Positions 19,901-28,770 are shown, counted from the stretch's first letter. The stretch is 64,000 nucleotides of DNA from Paenibacillus faecis (GCF_008084145.1 NZ_VSDO01000003.1:124001-188000), one strand, 5' to 3'. Notes: generated by a model from the letters alone, not told the origin. A program made the numbers and translations.

Positions 19901-20951
19901 CTTCCGTTTCATTGGTAACGGTAAACGTCGTTACTGGAGTAGCGGTAGGATTGTTCCCATCCGTCAACGTAACGGCACCTTTTCCAGTCCCTTGCGGACC
20001 GAAAGGGTTGCCCGTGTCGTTCAGGAGTACCGAGAATTTAATAGTCCCTGTGGACGTAGCCGGCGGGGTCTTGCTGTCCGTAACTACAGCCACTTTATTA
20101 TTTACGTCGTAGCTTTGCCCGTTATAATCCAATACGATTCTATCGAACGGTTTGTTTTTATCAAAATAATAAATCGAACGATCAATAGTAACGGAATCCG
20201 CACCGCTTTTAATCGTAATTTCAATTTTGTTCCGGCCCGGGCTCAGGTTCAGCGACGGCGAGAAAAACTTGCCGGTTTGGGTTAAAGTCGTAACAAGTCC
20301 GGTTCCACCGTTAACTTTAACCGTTACTTCGGTGGCGTTCTTTACTTCCCCGGAAATCGAGACGTTGTCCCGGTCGGAGACGACTTCTGCCCCTTCGTTC
20401 AAATAAATCGTGCCATAGCTGGATCCAAGCAGCTTCAGGTCTTGAACATATGGCACTTGGTCAAACAAAATATAGAAGGTGTCTTCACGCGTGATGCCGT
20501 TCTGGGAACCGGAGAGCGTGATCTTGTTATAGCCTGCAAACAAGGAAAGTTTAGAGACTTTAAACTTTTGCGAATAATCCGTGGAAGTCGTGTCTCGGGA
20601 AATACTTCCGTTTTTAAATTGCGAACTGTCGGTTTCCCATTTCTTGGTTTGGGAATTCAACGTCAATCGCTCTACTTTTACTCTCAGTGACTCTTCTGTA
20701 ACGTGGGAATAGGTCCCCGTAAAGTCTACTGTAGGGCTCGTAGTGATATACATCTTAGAACGGTCTTTTCCGATCTGGTCAGGCGTATCTTCCAAAGTCA
20801 AAAACGCAGTGTTTCTAAGCGTGACATCGTCCGGAAGAAAATAGTTCGCAGCCGCAGCGGCGCTCGCCTTTTGAACTATGCCCGGCGGGAATAGGGTGAC
20901 GATCAAAGCTGCCAGAACGAACCATACGAAAGGCTTTTTGATGCGTTGCAT
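16989..20951 (-). CDS. Very large cell-surface protein with three C-terminal SLH domains
   Basis: 1320 aa. The signal peptide covers residues 1-34 (VWFVLAALIVTLFPPGIV...). Beta-rich Ig-like modules run to about residue 1110, including GRNKIEITIKSG and ENRIKFVGVSMDGKGNSRKI patterns typical of glucodextranase-like or cadherin-like wall proteins. The last 200 residues hold three SLH motifs: TTRGEFATLLVKGLN, VSREQAALMVARALKL and MTRAEAGKIAVELLKK, just after ITSHPWGRNILNALYSKGIM. The gene starts behind AAAGGAGAGA. It is another protein expected to bind the pyruvylated wall polymer. Its function is unknown. Confidence 0.9.
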   Translation of the reverse strand: MQRIKKPFVWFVLAALIVTLFPPGIVQKASAAAAANYFLPDDVTLRNTAFLTLEDTPDQIGKDRSKMYITTSPTVDFTGTYSHVTEESLRVKVERLTLNSQTKKWETDSSQFKNGSISRDTTSTDYSQKFKVSKLSLFAGYNKITLSGSQNGITREDTFYILFDQVPYVQDLKLLGSSYGTIYLNEGAEVVSDRDNVSISGEVKNATEVTVKVNGGTGLVTTLTQTGKFFSPSLNLSPGRNKIEITIKSGADSVTIDRSIYYFDKNKPFDRIVLDYNGQSYDVNNKVAVVTDSKTPPATSTGTIKFSVLLNDTGNPFGPQGTGKGAVTLTDGNNPTATPVTTFTVTNETEVPAPDGTTRAYRIVDIEVPITFSNGDQKFSLNLQYDNVYTTFANINFKYLPGEASITHLKYMKDNSTPPADITTLPDLDGTEADKDNFYILVAADQSFNASDLKAVYMPKGDTGPTLTPAGGSGNQQVFKVSGFSSGKQQVKFSIGNSNASKTATISYATKNYIYVEGLYDGQVITKDSSNLNLSLEISGEYRDFENLSSPQFFVNGISNDKLATPITFNPTVNSPTFNFSLPIDISGPLYYGENRIKFVGVSMDGKGNSRKIVKELRIYIQDTNVSNITVFRPKVFDPSVNFVGLDLTDTSGANTQLNSILAGSPEFKLTGDKYETSAQKYDLIIQGSGAKIINLLRGTESVFSSQTDGTGLDTILTNTTMTSTQLVTGSIVRSGQPTLQYDLAVYNGKFVLRIKDISLDTLGSQVYNLELINTTGARTSQRLEVTRVLAPYRILSPVPTVGDQIIVNKNFVRFDIEAEGATKVIIDKGEAIKRTDLPDNAPARFIYDYVGLKPDKSTKIKIQIVRGQETLNETIEVYYTSAIAVDTQYMTDKPATKYSAFNKALELSFPKGTVLKTANVPEGSVTKFYPDNKLLFGIADPKTGIVERRNDYGNIFNIDKDARTPSGQATLTLPEDLVEFFNSTAKTSNFTRVSNVYWIHGGIGETGSGDTYKPATNGLPPYSILPQYSTNQNFRDVMIREPERKLVPSQRGTLKLQFDKNVVDEAGTTVTVFRFNENSEWENLGGAVDTKNNTVTVPFDDFGYYMVMKQSRGFSDITSHPWGRNILNALYSKGIMSNVQANAFGADDLTTRGEFATLLVKGLNIPLNYDNKVQTYFDVVPGAKTDTWEFKYIETASRAGIITGISEGYFGVEEPVSREQAALMVARALKLKLATNDDKLNAALSKQFMDAGKIDRYARPAVQAVYKAKIMDGQSVTTPGSKKASINFNPKNSMTRAEAGKIAVELLKKSTKIFPKNLS

Positions 20952-21101
20952 GATTTTATCTCTCCTTTGTGAATATGTCGTGATTTCCGCTGGATACTTA
21001 CCGGAAACCGTCCAAAAAGTCGTATAGGTTTGTTATCGGACAGCGGGTGCCATTATTTTAGGAAAATAGGTAAATTATACTTAAATTGATTGTTAAAAAA
21101 T

Positions 21102-21133
21102 AAAAAGACCCACCCAGCGTTAGCCGGAGGGCC
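21102..21133 (-). terminator. Probable intrinsic terminator after the 118-aa coiled-coil gene
   Basis: Minus strand GGCCCTCC pairs imperfectly with GGGTGGGTC and is followed by TTTTTATTTTTT, about 25 bases after the stop. Confidence 0.6.
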
Positions 21134-21156
21134 TACTATAGAATGCCTATGAGGAG

Positions 21157-21513
21157 TTACTTCGCGAGCTTAATCTCCCGGATATCCGCCTCATGCTCAA
21201 GCGAACGGATCGATAGCTTCTCTAAAATCTTCTCGTGACGCTCCTGTCCTTCTTTAAGGGACGACAGTCCTCCATGGAGCTTGTGAACGTCCATGCTGAG
21301 CGCGTCAAGCTTCGCGTCGGTCTCATCCTGTCTGTCGCGAATTGCTCTGACGATGGCGTTGGTTTCACCAAGCTGCGTCTGCATAAGCTCCTGGGTTTCT
21401 TTTAATGACACGACATCCTTCTTCATTGTCTGCATGTCTGAATTCATCGTCTGCACGTTTGTTTCAATCTGATCCAGCTTCTGCAAAATCTGATGGAGTA
21501 GTTGCTCGCTCAT
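21157..21513 (-). CDS. Small coiled-coil protein of unknown function
   Basis: 118 aa and fully coiled-coil from MSEQLLHQILQKLDQIETNV to the end, with regular 7-residue spacing of hydrophobics and repeated MQTMKKDVVSLKETQELMQT-type segments. No membrane segment or enzymatic motif. The start at 21513 is 8 bases after AGGGAG; the longer ORF upstream lacks a site. Similar short coiled-coil proteins are common in Bacillales, but their function is unknown. Confidence 0.7.
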   Translation of the reverse strand: MSEQLLHQILQKLDQIETNVQTMNSDMQTMKKDVVSLKETQELMQTQLGETNAIVRAIRDRQDETDAKLDALSMDVHKLHGGLSSLKEGQERHEKILEKLSIRSLEHEADIREIKLAK

Positions 21514-21620
21514 CCGAATTACTCCCTTCAAAAAATAAACTCGTCCCATGTATTATACCCTTTTCACGGGCATAGCCGCTAGTCCGTTCGATACTTTCCC
21601 GAGAAGCATCCGCGAAAGCT

Positions 21621-21652
21621 AAAACCCCGCCGCTCAACCGAGCTGACGGGGC
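21621..21652 (-). terminator. Intrinsic terminator after the tagO-like gene
   Basis: Minus strand AGCCCCGTC-A-GCTC, loop GGTT, GAGC-GG-CGGGGTTTT: a two-part stem with a T tract, about 60 bases past the stop. Confidence 0.7.
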
Positions 21653-21710
21653 TTGTCCCTAGCCAAACGTATAATGCATATTATAGCAATTTCCACAAAC
21701 GGCAAGGCAA

Positions 21711-22832
21711 CTACTTCGAACCGCGCTCGGCGCCGGCCTTCATCCGGAGTCGGGCAAAAAAGTTCAGCAGCGGCCGCTTGGTCTTGCCGATCAGACCGAT
21801 CACCTCGGCGCCGATTTGCAGGAAGAACACCATCACGCAAATGACGACGAAAGTAACCCAGTTGGCGTTATACATCGCCGCCGACGATTGAATCACCGCT
21901 AACACGCCGAAAAACGCCGCGATCCCGTAAATGATCAGCACCGTCTGGCGGTGGCTGAATCCGATTTCGCGCAAACAATGGTGCAAATGCCCTTTGTCCG
22001 GCGAGAAGATCGGCTTCTTCTGCATCCAGCGGCGCACGATGGCGAACAGCGTGTCCGACAACGGCACACCGATCAGAATCAGCGGTGTCAGGAAGGACAC
22101 AATCGCGACCTGCTTGAAGCCAAGCAGCGACAAGAGCGCCAAACTGAAGCCGAGGAAAAGCGCCCCGGAATCGCCCATGAATATTTTAGCCGGGTGAAAG
22201 TTGAAATACAGGAAACCGATAATGCTGCCGAGTAACAGAAGGCACAGCAAGGCCACAACGAAATTGCCCATCAAAAAGGCCATTACCGTAATCGTCCCGA
22301 TCGCGATCGCGGATACCCCTGCGGCCAATCCGTCCAAACCGTCGATCAGATTGATCGCGTTGGTCACGCCGACAATCCACAGGATCGTGAACGGGATCGC
22401 AATCCAGCTTTCCACCGAAGCATACGTATGAAATGGAATATTGGCAAATTCAATTCGAATGTCAAAACCGAAAACAACGACGCAAGCCGTGGCGATTTGA
22501 ACGAGAAACTTCAGCTTGGCCGGCAAATCAAACCGGTCGTCGAACGCCCCAAGCAAAATCGTCATCGTCCCGCCCACGAGGAACGCCTTGATAAAGTTCA
22601 CTTCGCGTACCGAAATACTATCCGGAAGAAACGGAAGAACCAGGAAGAACGTAAGCACAAAAGATAAGAAAATCGCTAATCCACCGAGTCTCGGCATAAT
22701 TGTTGTGTGCACTTTGCGGGCATTCGGCACATCCACGGCGCCTACCTTAATCGCAAACTTCTTGACGAGCGGCGTCAGTCCCAATGCCAGCACCAGCGAG
22801 ACGATAAACCCGATGGTATAAATCATCCACAT
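21711..22832 (-). CDS. tagO: Undecaprenyl-phosphate N-acetylglucosaminyl 1-phosphate transferase (TagO/WecA type)
   Basis: An integral membrane enzyme of about 373 aa with about 11 hydrophobic segments. It transfers GlcNAc-1-P from UDP-GlcNAc to undecaprenyl phosphate, the first step of wall polymer synthesis. MraY/WecA-family motifs are present: GAFDDRFDLPAKLKF (DD pair), NAINLIDGLDGLAAG, FMGDSGALFLGF and KGHLHHCLREIGFSHRQ (His-rich loop). The start is placed at the ATG at 22832, 8 bases after TGGGGGTTG. It follows tagA and csaB and has its own promoter, so it is part of the wall-polymer module. Confidence 0.93.
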   Translation of the reverse strand: MWMIYTIGFIVSLVLALGLTPLVKKFAIKVGAVDVPNARKVHTTIMPRLGGLAIFLSFVLTFFLVLPFLPDSISVREVNFIKAFLVGGTMTILLGAFDDRFDLPAKLKFLVQIATACVVVFGFDIRIEFANIPFHTYASVESWIAIPFTILWIVGVTNAINLIDGLDGLAAGVSAIAIGTITVMAFLMGNFVVALLCLLLLGSIIGFLYFNFHPAKIFMGDSGALFLGFSLALLSLLGFKQVAIVSFLTPLILIGVPLSDTLFAIVRRWMQKKPIFSPDKGHLHHCLREIGFSHRQTVLIIYGIAAFFGVLAVIQSSAAMYNANWVTFVVICVMVFFLQIGAEVIGLIGKTKRPLLNFFARLRMKAGAERGSK

Positions 22833-22867
22833 GTGTATTTCAACCCCCATTTGTTCTGCCGGAATGA

Positions 22868-22895
22868 ATTATACTCCGTTTCGGGAGAAACACAA
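22868..22895 (-). promoter_or_regulatory. Predicted sigma-A promoter of the tagO-like gene
   Basis: Minus strand TTGTGT, 16-base spacer, TATAAT, 30 bases before the start codon. A second TATAAT in the same context (CGTATAATT) lies 44 bases further upstream at 22912-22917. Confidence 0.5.
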
Positions 22896-22943
22896 ACCCC
22901 GTTTTTGCGCAATTATACGCTGTTTTGGGTGAAATTCAGTCAT

Positions 22944-23714
22944 TTAGCCCATTTTCGTCAGGTTTTCTCCCGCACGCAGCACGCGAACCACGAATTTCGG
23001 CAGCGCAAGCATTCTCCGGAAGCGGGTCGGCTCCGACAGCAGGCGGTACAGCCACTCCAGCCGCATTTTCTGGAACGCGACCGGGGCCCGCTTCGTCTTG
23101 CCTGAAATAATATCCAGGCTTCCACCGACCCCCATCATAACCGGTACACCCAAGGTTTGTTTGTATTTTCCGATCCAGGGCTCCTGGGTATCGGCCCCGC
23201 GGGCGACAAACAGCAGATCGGGCGAGGCCGCCTTAATCGCTGCGACGACCTCAAGATCTTGATCCGGCTTGAAATACCCGTCGCGATATCCGACAATTTC
23301 CGTGCCCGGATATTGCAATGTTAACCGCCGGGCCGCTTCCTGAATCACTTCCGGGGTTGAACCGAGCAGGTAGACTTTCCAATGACGGCTCTGTCCTTCC
23401 CGCATCAATTCATGCAGCAGGTCAAACCCCGCAACCCGCTCCGTTACCGGCTCGCCGCCCTTCTGGGCGGCCCAAACGAGCCCGGTTCCGTCCGGTACGA
23501 CCAGTTCGGCCTCCTGCATGATTTTTTTGTATGCGGGATCTTCCATCGCCGCCATCAGCATGATCGGGTTGGCCGTAATCACCTGATGCGGCTTGCGCGA
23601 ACGGACCGCTTCAATCAGGTAACGGACCGTATCCTGCATGCCCCATTTGCACACGGATACGCCAAAGACGGATACCGTGGGAATAGCCTGATCCTGTTTT
23701 TGTTGCGTCTCCAC
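22944..23714 (-). CDS. tagA: WecG/TagA-family N-acetylmannosaminyltransferase
   Basis: 256 aa, cytosolic face of the membrane. It adds ManNAc to undecaprenyl-PP-GlcNAc. Family motifs are present: ITANPIMLMAAMEDPAYKKI and ELVVPDGTGLVWAAQKGG (catalytic Asp in VPDG), RVAGFDLLHELMREG, and LLFVARGADTQEPWIGKYK. It starts with GTG behind AAAGGGTGA, six bases after the csaB stop, so it is co-transcribed with csaB and the DUF5693 gene. UDP-ManNAc would come from the MnaA epimerase encoded at 47.8 kb. Confidence 0.92.
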   Translation of the reverse strand: METQQKQDQAIPTVSVFGVSVCKWGMQDTVRYLIEAVRSRKPHQVITANPIMLMAAMEDPAYKKIMQEAELVVPDGTGLVWAAQKGGEPVTERVAGFDLLHELMREGQSRHWKVYLLGSTPEVIQEAARRLTLQYPGTEIVGYRDGYFKPDQDLEVVAAIKAASPDLLFVARGADTQEPWIGKYKQTLGVPVMMGVGGSLDIISGKTKRAPVAFQKMRLEWLYRLLSEPTRFRRMLALPKFVVRVLRAGENLTKMG

Positions 23715-23720
23715 ACTAGC

Positions 23721-24896
23721 TCACCCTTTGCTTCCTAAAAATTCTACGATGCGCCGCGCTGGGGTGCGGGCCTCGCGCTTCAGCTCCGAAATTTTCGGAG
23801 CGTGCGCCGTGCGCCAGACATCGCCTTCCAACAGCAGGCGCTCGGCTTGCGAGGCGACGATCCGGGGATCGAGCTCCTCCGTGGTGCCGACCGGCACACT
23901 GCCGAGACGGCCCAGGAAGTGGTCGATCTTCGGATCGTACGAAACGCCGAGCAGCGGCACTTCCTGCGAAGCCGCATAAATGAGGCTGTGCAGCCTCATT
24001 CCGATCAGCAGGCGGCAGCGGCTCACCTCGCGGAGCATCTCGTACGGATGCTCCGTCTCCGCCGCAATACTGACGGTGCTCCCGTGTTCCGCCACATTTC
24101 CCAGGCGCTCCATGACGAAGCGCGAAGCTTCGTCATCGCCGGGGACATGAAACGGCAGGAACCGGATATGCACCGGCTTGCGGCGGCAAAGCGAGGCGAG
24201 GCCTTCGGCCAGCTTCGCCAACTCGGTCCGCTCGGAGTTCCAGAAGCGGACCGACACCCCGACCACCGGCAGCTCCTCCCCGCCGGACTCGCCGCCGTTC
24301 GGCGACTCGGCGTCGGCAGCCGCACCGCCGATGATAGCGCGCGCGGCCCCCGCCTCCGGCAGGGCCATGCCCATGACCGGGTCCGGAACGACCTGGACGG
24401 CCTCCTTCCGGATTCCCATGCTGCGAAGCAGCTCGGCCGATTCGATATCCCGGACCGAAATATATTCACAGCGGCGGAATACCGAAGCGATCGCCGGCCG
24501 GAACAGCTTGCGGCGCACCGGACCGATGCCCTGGGCATAAACGAAGGTCGGTTTGCCCAGCCACTGGGCGATCTTGAGTATTCCCAGATAATAAGGGATC
24601 GAGCCAAGCCCGGTCGCGTCCTGCAGCAGGCTCCCTCCGCCGCTGATCAGCCCGTCGCTGTTCTTAATAGCGTTCCTTACCTCTGCCAGTTTCATCCGGT
24701 GAACAGCCCGGACCCCGTAAGTCCGGGACGTCCATTCGGGATCGATCGACAACACCACCGGCGTAACGGATATTCCCGCGGTAAGGCTCTCTTCCTCCAG
24801 CGCGGACAGAATCGACTGAAGCACGGCCTCGTCCCCGCTGTTGCGGTATCCGTAATAACCGGAAAGGACTATGGTTTGAGAAGACGCGGCGACCAT
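23721..24896 (-). CDS. csaB: Polysaccharide pyruvyl transferase CsaB
   Basis: 391 aa. CsaB adds a ketal-linked pyruvate to a ManNAc residue of the secondary cell-wall polymer, and this creates the ligand for SLH domains. Signatures of the pyruvyl-transferase family are visible: VLSGYYGYRNSGDEAVLQ, LISGGGSLLQDATGLGS with VYAQGIGP, and GMRLHSLIYAASQEVPLLGVSYDPKI (conserved His). The start overlaps the end of the DUF5693 gene by 28 bases. The neighbourhood of three SLH genes and tagA/tagO strongly supports the role. The inner part is rather GC-rich, with an AAADAESPNGGESGGEE insertion around residue 200. Confidence 0.93.
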   Translation of the reverse strand: MVAASSQTIVLSGYYGYRNSGDEAVLQSILSALEEESLTAGISVTPVVLSIDPEWTSRTYGVRAVHRMKLAEVRNAIKNSDGLISGGGSLLQDATGLGSIPYYLGILKIAQWLGKPTFVYAQGIGPVRRKLFRPAIASVFRRCEYISVRDIESAELLRSMGIRKEAVQVVPDPVMGMALPEAGAARAIIGGAAADAESPNGGESGGEELPVVGVSVRFWNSERTELAKLAEGLASLCRRKPVHIRFLPFHVPGDDEASRFVMERLGNVAEHGSTVSIAAETEHPYEMLREVSRCRLLIGMRLHSLIYAASQEVPLLGVSYDPKIDHFLGRLGSVPVGTTEELDPRIVASQAERLLLEGDVWRTAHAPKISELKREARTPARRIVEFLGSKG

Positions 24897-26887
24897 TTAT
24901 CCCAGCACCTTTCGATAATATGCCAGATCAGAATGGCAATCAGACCGACAAGAAGTCCGAGTCCAAGTCCGAGCAGCCCGCGGATCAACGACAGAACCGC
25001 CGGAGTATGAATATGCGCGAACGTATCCACCATGGATAACTGTCCCATAACCGCGACAATCATCGCGTAAATCGCCCAACGGTAACGGAAGGCGGCGAAG
25101 ACCCCGGCAAGGAATAGCGGATGCGCGAGCAAGAACTCCTTGTTGCGCGGACGAACGCCAAACGTGTTTTCCAGGAAGGAGCGGAACTGCGCTTCTCCCG
25201 GCAGCAGCGTTCCGGCGTTTCCGGTACGCGACATATAATAGTACGCAACGACGGCAAGCACACCCGCCGCAACCACCCACACCAACGTAATCGGCATACG
25301 CATCCAATTGCGAAGTTCCTGCCAAACCGAGCTTCCCTGGTAAAGGAAAACATACACGGCCACCAACAAAATCGGAGCCAGATGCAGCAAACTTACGCCG
25401 CGGAATTGGTCAAGCACCAGACTATATGTGATATTGTTCAGCAGTGCAATCACGAACGGGACCGCCGCCAGCGAAATAACCGCCGTTTTGACGTAAAGAA
25501 CAACCGCGTGGGTCAACCGGCGTCCGGCCGTGAGGCTCGGATGGGCTTCCCGGATGTCCTTCACCTTTCGAATCGCAAGAATGGTCGCGATCGTTGGCGC
25601 GCTGATGGCCACGAACAAAGCGAGCACTTTTTCCAGCAAAGAAGGCTGCAATACGTAAAGCCCCGCCGAGCCGATGAGCCCGAGCACGAACGTCAAAAGC
25701 GTCAGCGGTGCGATAAAGTAAGAAATCAACAGAGCGATAAAGGCCACTCCGCCCAAAACGACGATGGCTTTCAAATATTTTTGCCAGGAGGCGTCATGAA
25801 TTTTGAAAGCCTCCGCCTGCCCTATCTCGAAGCCGTTTTGCTGCATGCGTGCAATGGCCCCCTCCGGCCCCTTAAGCGAGTCCACCAAGTTATTGATCGG
25901 ATTGGTTATGGCCGCTTTGGTGGCGTCCTTGGACGGCGATGCGTTCAAATAAATCATCCGGATATTCCGGTCTTTGGTAGCCAGGGCGAACCGATCGGCC
26001 AGCACGGCCTTGTCCTGGCTAGCCTCCGTATCCGCCAGGGAATGCAGGCGGACAACGTTGTAGTCCGTCAAATAGGCCAACTGATTCAACCCTTTTTGCG
26101 GGGCTTTCAAGTTTTCGATGGCCGCAAGGCCAATCCCGTGCTTCTTGAGCAGCTCCGCAAAAGATTTAAGGCTGTTCTTCTCGGCGTTTTCCTGAAATCC
26201 TTTAACCGCTTCCCCGTCGAACAGAATCCGCTTGACCCCGGTCTCGGCATAGAACGCCAATTGCTGGTCCACCAATTCCTGATCGTAAGGAACATTGTCG
26301 GAAAGCCGAGGCAGAATATTGAAACCTTTCTCCCGCAGCATCTCATAGGCGAACGGATCGAGCGGCAATTGTTTCAATACCGCTTCTTCCACACCCATGT
26401 GAAGAACAAGCCCCTCATGATCCTCATATTTCCATGGAGCCACGGAAACACCCTGCTTCTCGAAAGTTTCAAGGATCATCGGCCGAAGAATTTCCTCGTT
26501 CTCTGGGCTGGTGAAAACGACATACGTATAATTGCTGTCCGGAGAAACGACCGTCCGCGTCAGCCTTGCCGCCTCCGCCGCGCCAAACACCATGATCCGG
26601 CGCGTCTTCGACAATTCGTCGAGCGTGCTTTCGAACATCGCCATCGTATTGACGCCGGCCTCTTTCAGCTTGTCCAGCTGTTCATCCAGGTAAGCTGCCG
26701 GATTGGCCTGATACGAGGCAATATCCAACAACCCTCTGTAATTAAATACGATTTCCACTTTATTCGCCGACGACTCCGTTTGCACACGCTGCATAATTAC
26801 GGGCAAAGACGCCACGATGCCGACAATGACCAAGATCCATAACCATTTGCGGGAAGCGTCATTCCACCGCTGCCAACTTCGAATCAC
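24869..26887 (-). CDS. DUF5693 multi-pass membrane protein of the wall-polymer operon
   Basis: 672 aa. One membrane segment lies at residues 15-31. A large domain on one side of the membrane follows to about residue 365 (DIASYQANPAAYLDEQLDKL; FDGEAVKGFQENAEKNSLKS). About eight to nine more membrane segments run to the end. The start is GTG at 26887, 8 bases after GAGGAGG. It is the first gene of the csaB-tagA set and overlaps csaB, so it most likely acts in export or assembly of the same polymer, the position csaA occupies in Bacillus anthracis. That role is inference; the domain has no proven activity I know of. Confidence 0.85.
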   Translation of the reverse strand: MIRSWQRWNDASRKWLWILVIVGIVASLPVIMQRVQTESSANKVEIVFNYRGLLDIASYQANPAAYLDEQLDKLKEAGVNTMAMFESTLDELSKTRRIMVFGAAEAARLTRTVVSPDSNYTYVVFTSPENEEILRPMILETFEKQGVSVAPWKYEDHEGLVLHMGVEEAVLKQLPLDPFAYEMLREKGFNILPRLSDNVPYDQELVDQQLAFYAETGVKRILFDGEAVKGFQENAEKNSLKSFAELLKKHGIGLAAIENLKAPQKGLNQLAYLTDYNVVRLHSLADTEASQDKAVLADRFALATKDRNIRMIYLNASPSKDATKAAITNPINNLVDSLKGPEGAIARMQQNGFEIGQAEAFKIHDASWQKYLKAIVVLGGVAFIALLISYFIAPLTLLTFVLGLIGSAGLYVLQPSLLEKVLALFVAISAPTIATILAIRKVKDIREAHPSLTAGRRLTHAVVLYVKTAVISLAAVPFVIALLNNITYSLVLDQFRGVSLLHLAPILLVAVYVFLYQGSSVWQELRNWMRMPITLVWVVAAGVLAVVAYYYMSRTGNAGTLLPGEAQFRSFLENTFGVRPRNKEFLLAHPLFLAGVFAAFRYRWAIYAMIVAVMGQLSMVDTFAHIHTPAVLSLIRGLLGLGLGLLVGLIAILIWHIIERCWDKWSPRLLKP

Positions 26888-26907
26888 AAGGGTACCTCCT
26901 CAAAAGT

Positions 26908-26965
26908 AAAAAAATCACGGCACGGCCGCCCCGCTGAACAAGCAAATTTTGCGGGGCGGCACCGG
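26908..26965 (-). terminator. Strong intrinsic terminator after the phosphosugar mutase gene
   Basis: Minus strand GCCGCCCCGC / GCGGGGCGGC perfect stem with a 16-base loop, a short extra pairing, then GTGATTTTTTTAC. It ends only about 20 bases before the GTG of the DUF5693 gene. Confidence 0.85.
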
Positions 26966-26997
26966 TTCGCCGTTAAATCTGTATCTGCTTCCGCCTT

Positions 26998-28716
26998 TTA
27001 AGCGTCTACGCGGGCGAGCACATGCTCCTCCAAATGTGAAAGGCGGGCCTTGGCATCTTCATTCGACGTGCCGCGGACGGCAAAGTAGAATTTGATTTTC
27101 GGCTCCGTTCCCGACGGACGGAGGCAGAACCACGAACCGTCCTCCAGCAGGAACTTCAGGACGTTCTCTTTCGGGAGTCCCTCGATTCCCTTCAGGTAAT
27201 CCCGCATTTCCGCAACCCGGATTCCCGCTACATCTTGCGGCGGGTTGGCGCGGAAGTCCTCCATCAATGCCGTGATTTTGGCTAACCCGTCTTTGCCTTT
27301 CAATGTGCGGGAAGCGAGGGATTCACGGTAGTAGCCGAATTGCCGGTACAATTCCTCCAGAACGTCGATCAGCGTCTTGCCCTGCCGCTTGTAATAGGCC
27401 GCAGCCTCGCAAATCAAGGTAGAGGCAACAATCGCGTCCTTATCGCGGGCATAATTGCCGGCCAGATAACCATAGCTTTCCTCATAACCGAACAAATACG
27501 TATGCTGACCGGTTTGATCGAATTCGTTCATTTTTTCCCCGATATATTTGAAACCGGTAAGCGTATTGAAGACGGAGGCCCCGTAATGACGCGCGATCTC
27601 CGCTCCGAATTCACTGGTAACAATCGTTTTAACGACCGCCCCGTTCGACGGTAACGCGCCTCTCTCCTTCATCTGGCTGAGCACGTAATGAACGAGCAGC
27701 GAGCCCGACTGGTTGCCGGTCAGAATTTCATATTCGCCGTCCTTCGTCCGGACCACCGCGCCCATCCGGTCCGCGTCGGGATCCGTACCGATCAGGATGT
27801 CCGCGCCGATTTTTTTGCCCAGCTCGATGGCCATCGTAAACGCTTCGCGCTCCTCCGGATTCGGGGATTTCACGGTCGAAAAGTCACCATCCGGCTGCTC
27901 TTGCTCGTTAACGACGTGCACCTGCGTGAAGCCGATTTTCTCCAGCGCGCGGCGTACCGGCATATTCCCCGTGCCGTGCAATGGGGTGAACACGACGACG
28001 AGATCCTTGGCCGCACCCGCCGCCATCAATTCCCGGTTTACGCTCGTATTCGCCACCGTCTCCACAAAAGCTTCGTCTTCCGCTTCCCCAAGCCAGATCA
28101 GAAGCTCTTTGGCTTCCGCTTCCTCGCGGCTCAAACGCTTGACTTCTTTCAACGAACTCAAGGCTTGAATGTTTCCGATCACCCGCTCGGCCTCATGAGG
28201 GACCAATTGTCCGCCGGAAGCGTTATAGACCTTATAGCCGTTATATTCCGGAGGGTTATGGCTCGCCGTAATGACGATCCCGCCCGTAGCTTTCAAACTG
28301 CGCACGGAAAAAGACAGCTGCGGCGTCGGCCGAAGCGATGGGAACAGCTTGGCGACAATGCCGTTGCCGGCCAAAACCAGCGCGGCCTCCAACGCGAATT
28401 CGGGTGAGAAGTGGCGGCAATCATGGGCAATGACCACGGAAGGCCGCCCTTCTTTGCCGGCATGCTCCTCCAGGATATATTGAGCGAAGCCTTGAGTAGC
28501 CCGGGCCACGGTGTAGCGGTTCATCCGGTTGCTTCCGGCTCCGATCACACCGCGCAAACCGCCGGTTCCGAATTCCAGATCGCGGTAGAAGCGGTCTTCC
28601 AACTCCGCGGGGTTGCTCTCCAAGGAACGGAGCTCTTGTTTGGTCGTCTCATCAATGGATGGATCGTTTAGCCAGCTATCCAATTTCTCTTTAATCGTCA
28701 CACTCAACTCAGTCAT
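26998..28716 (-). CDS. pgcA: Phospho-sugar mutase (alpha-phosphoglucomutase type)
   Basis: 572 aa, cytosolic, interconverts hexose-6-P and hexose-1-P. The four domain signatures are in order: ITASHNPPEYNGYK (phospho-Ser in TASHNP), GTDPDADRMGAVV (metal loop), FGYEESYGY with GFKYIGEKM (sugar loop), and LRPSGTEPKIKFYF (phosphate loop). Length is close to B. subtilis PgcA (581 aa). The product glucose-1-P feeds UDP-sugars for wall polymers. It starts behind AAGGAGG and lies about 55 bases after fabZ on the same strand. Confidence 0.95.
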   Translation of the reverse strand: MTELSVTIKEKLDSWLNDPSIDETTKQELRSLESNPAELEDRFYRDLEFGTGGLRGVIGAGSNRMNRYTVARATQGFAQYILEEHAGKEGRPSVVIAHDCRHFSPEFALEAALVLAGNGIVAKLFPSLRPTPQLSFSVRSLKATGGIVITASHNPPEYNGYKVYNASGGQLVPHEAERVIGNIQALSSLKEVKRLSREEAEAKELLIWLGEAEDEAFVETVANTSVNRELMAAGAAKDLVVVFTPLHGTGNMPVRRALEKIGFTQVHVVNEQEQPDGDFSTVKSPNPEEREAFTMAIELGKKIGADILIGTDPDADRMGAVVRTKDGEYEILTGNQSGSLLVHYVLSQMKERGALPSNGAVVKTIVTSEFGAEIARHYGASVFNTLTGFKYIGEKMNEFDQTGQHTYLFGYEESYGYLAGNYARDKDAIVASTLICEAAAYYKRQGKTLIDVLEELYRQFGYYRESLASRTLKGKDGLAKITALMEDFRANPPQDVAGIRVAEMRDYLKGIEGLPKENVLKFLLEDGSWFCLRPSGTEPKIKFYFAVRGTSNEDAKARLSHLEEHVLARVDA

Positions 28717-28770
28717 GGTTTCAAAAAGGCCTCCTTACTGGTATCTCAAATCATGGACTCCAAATCCCAT

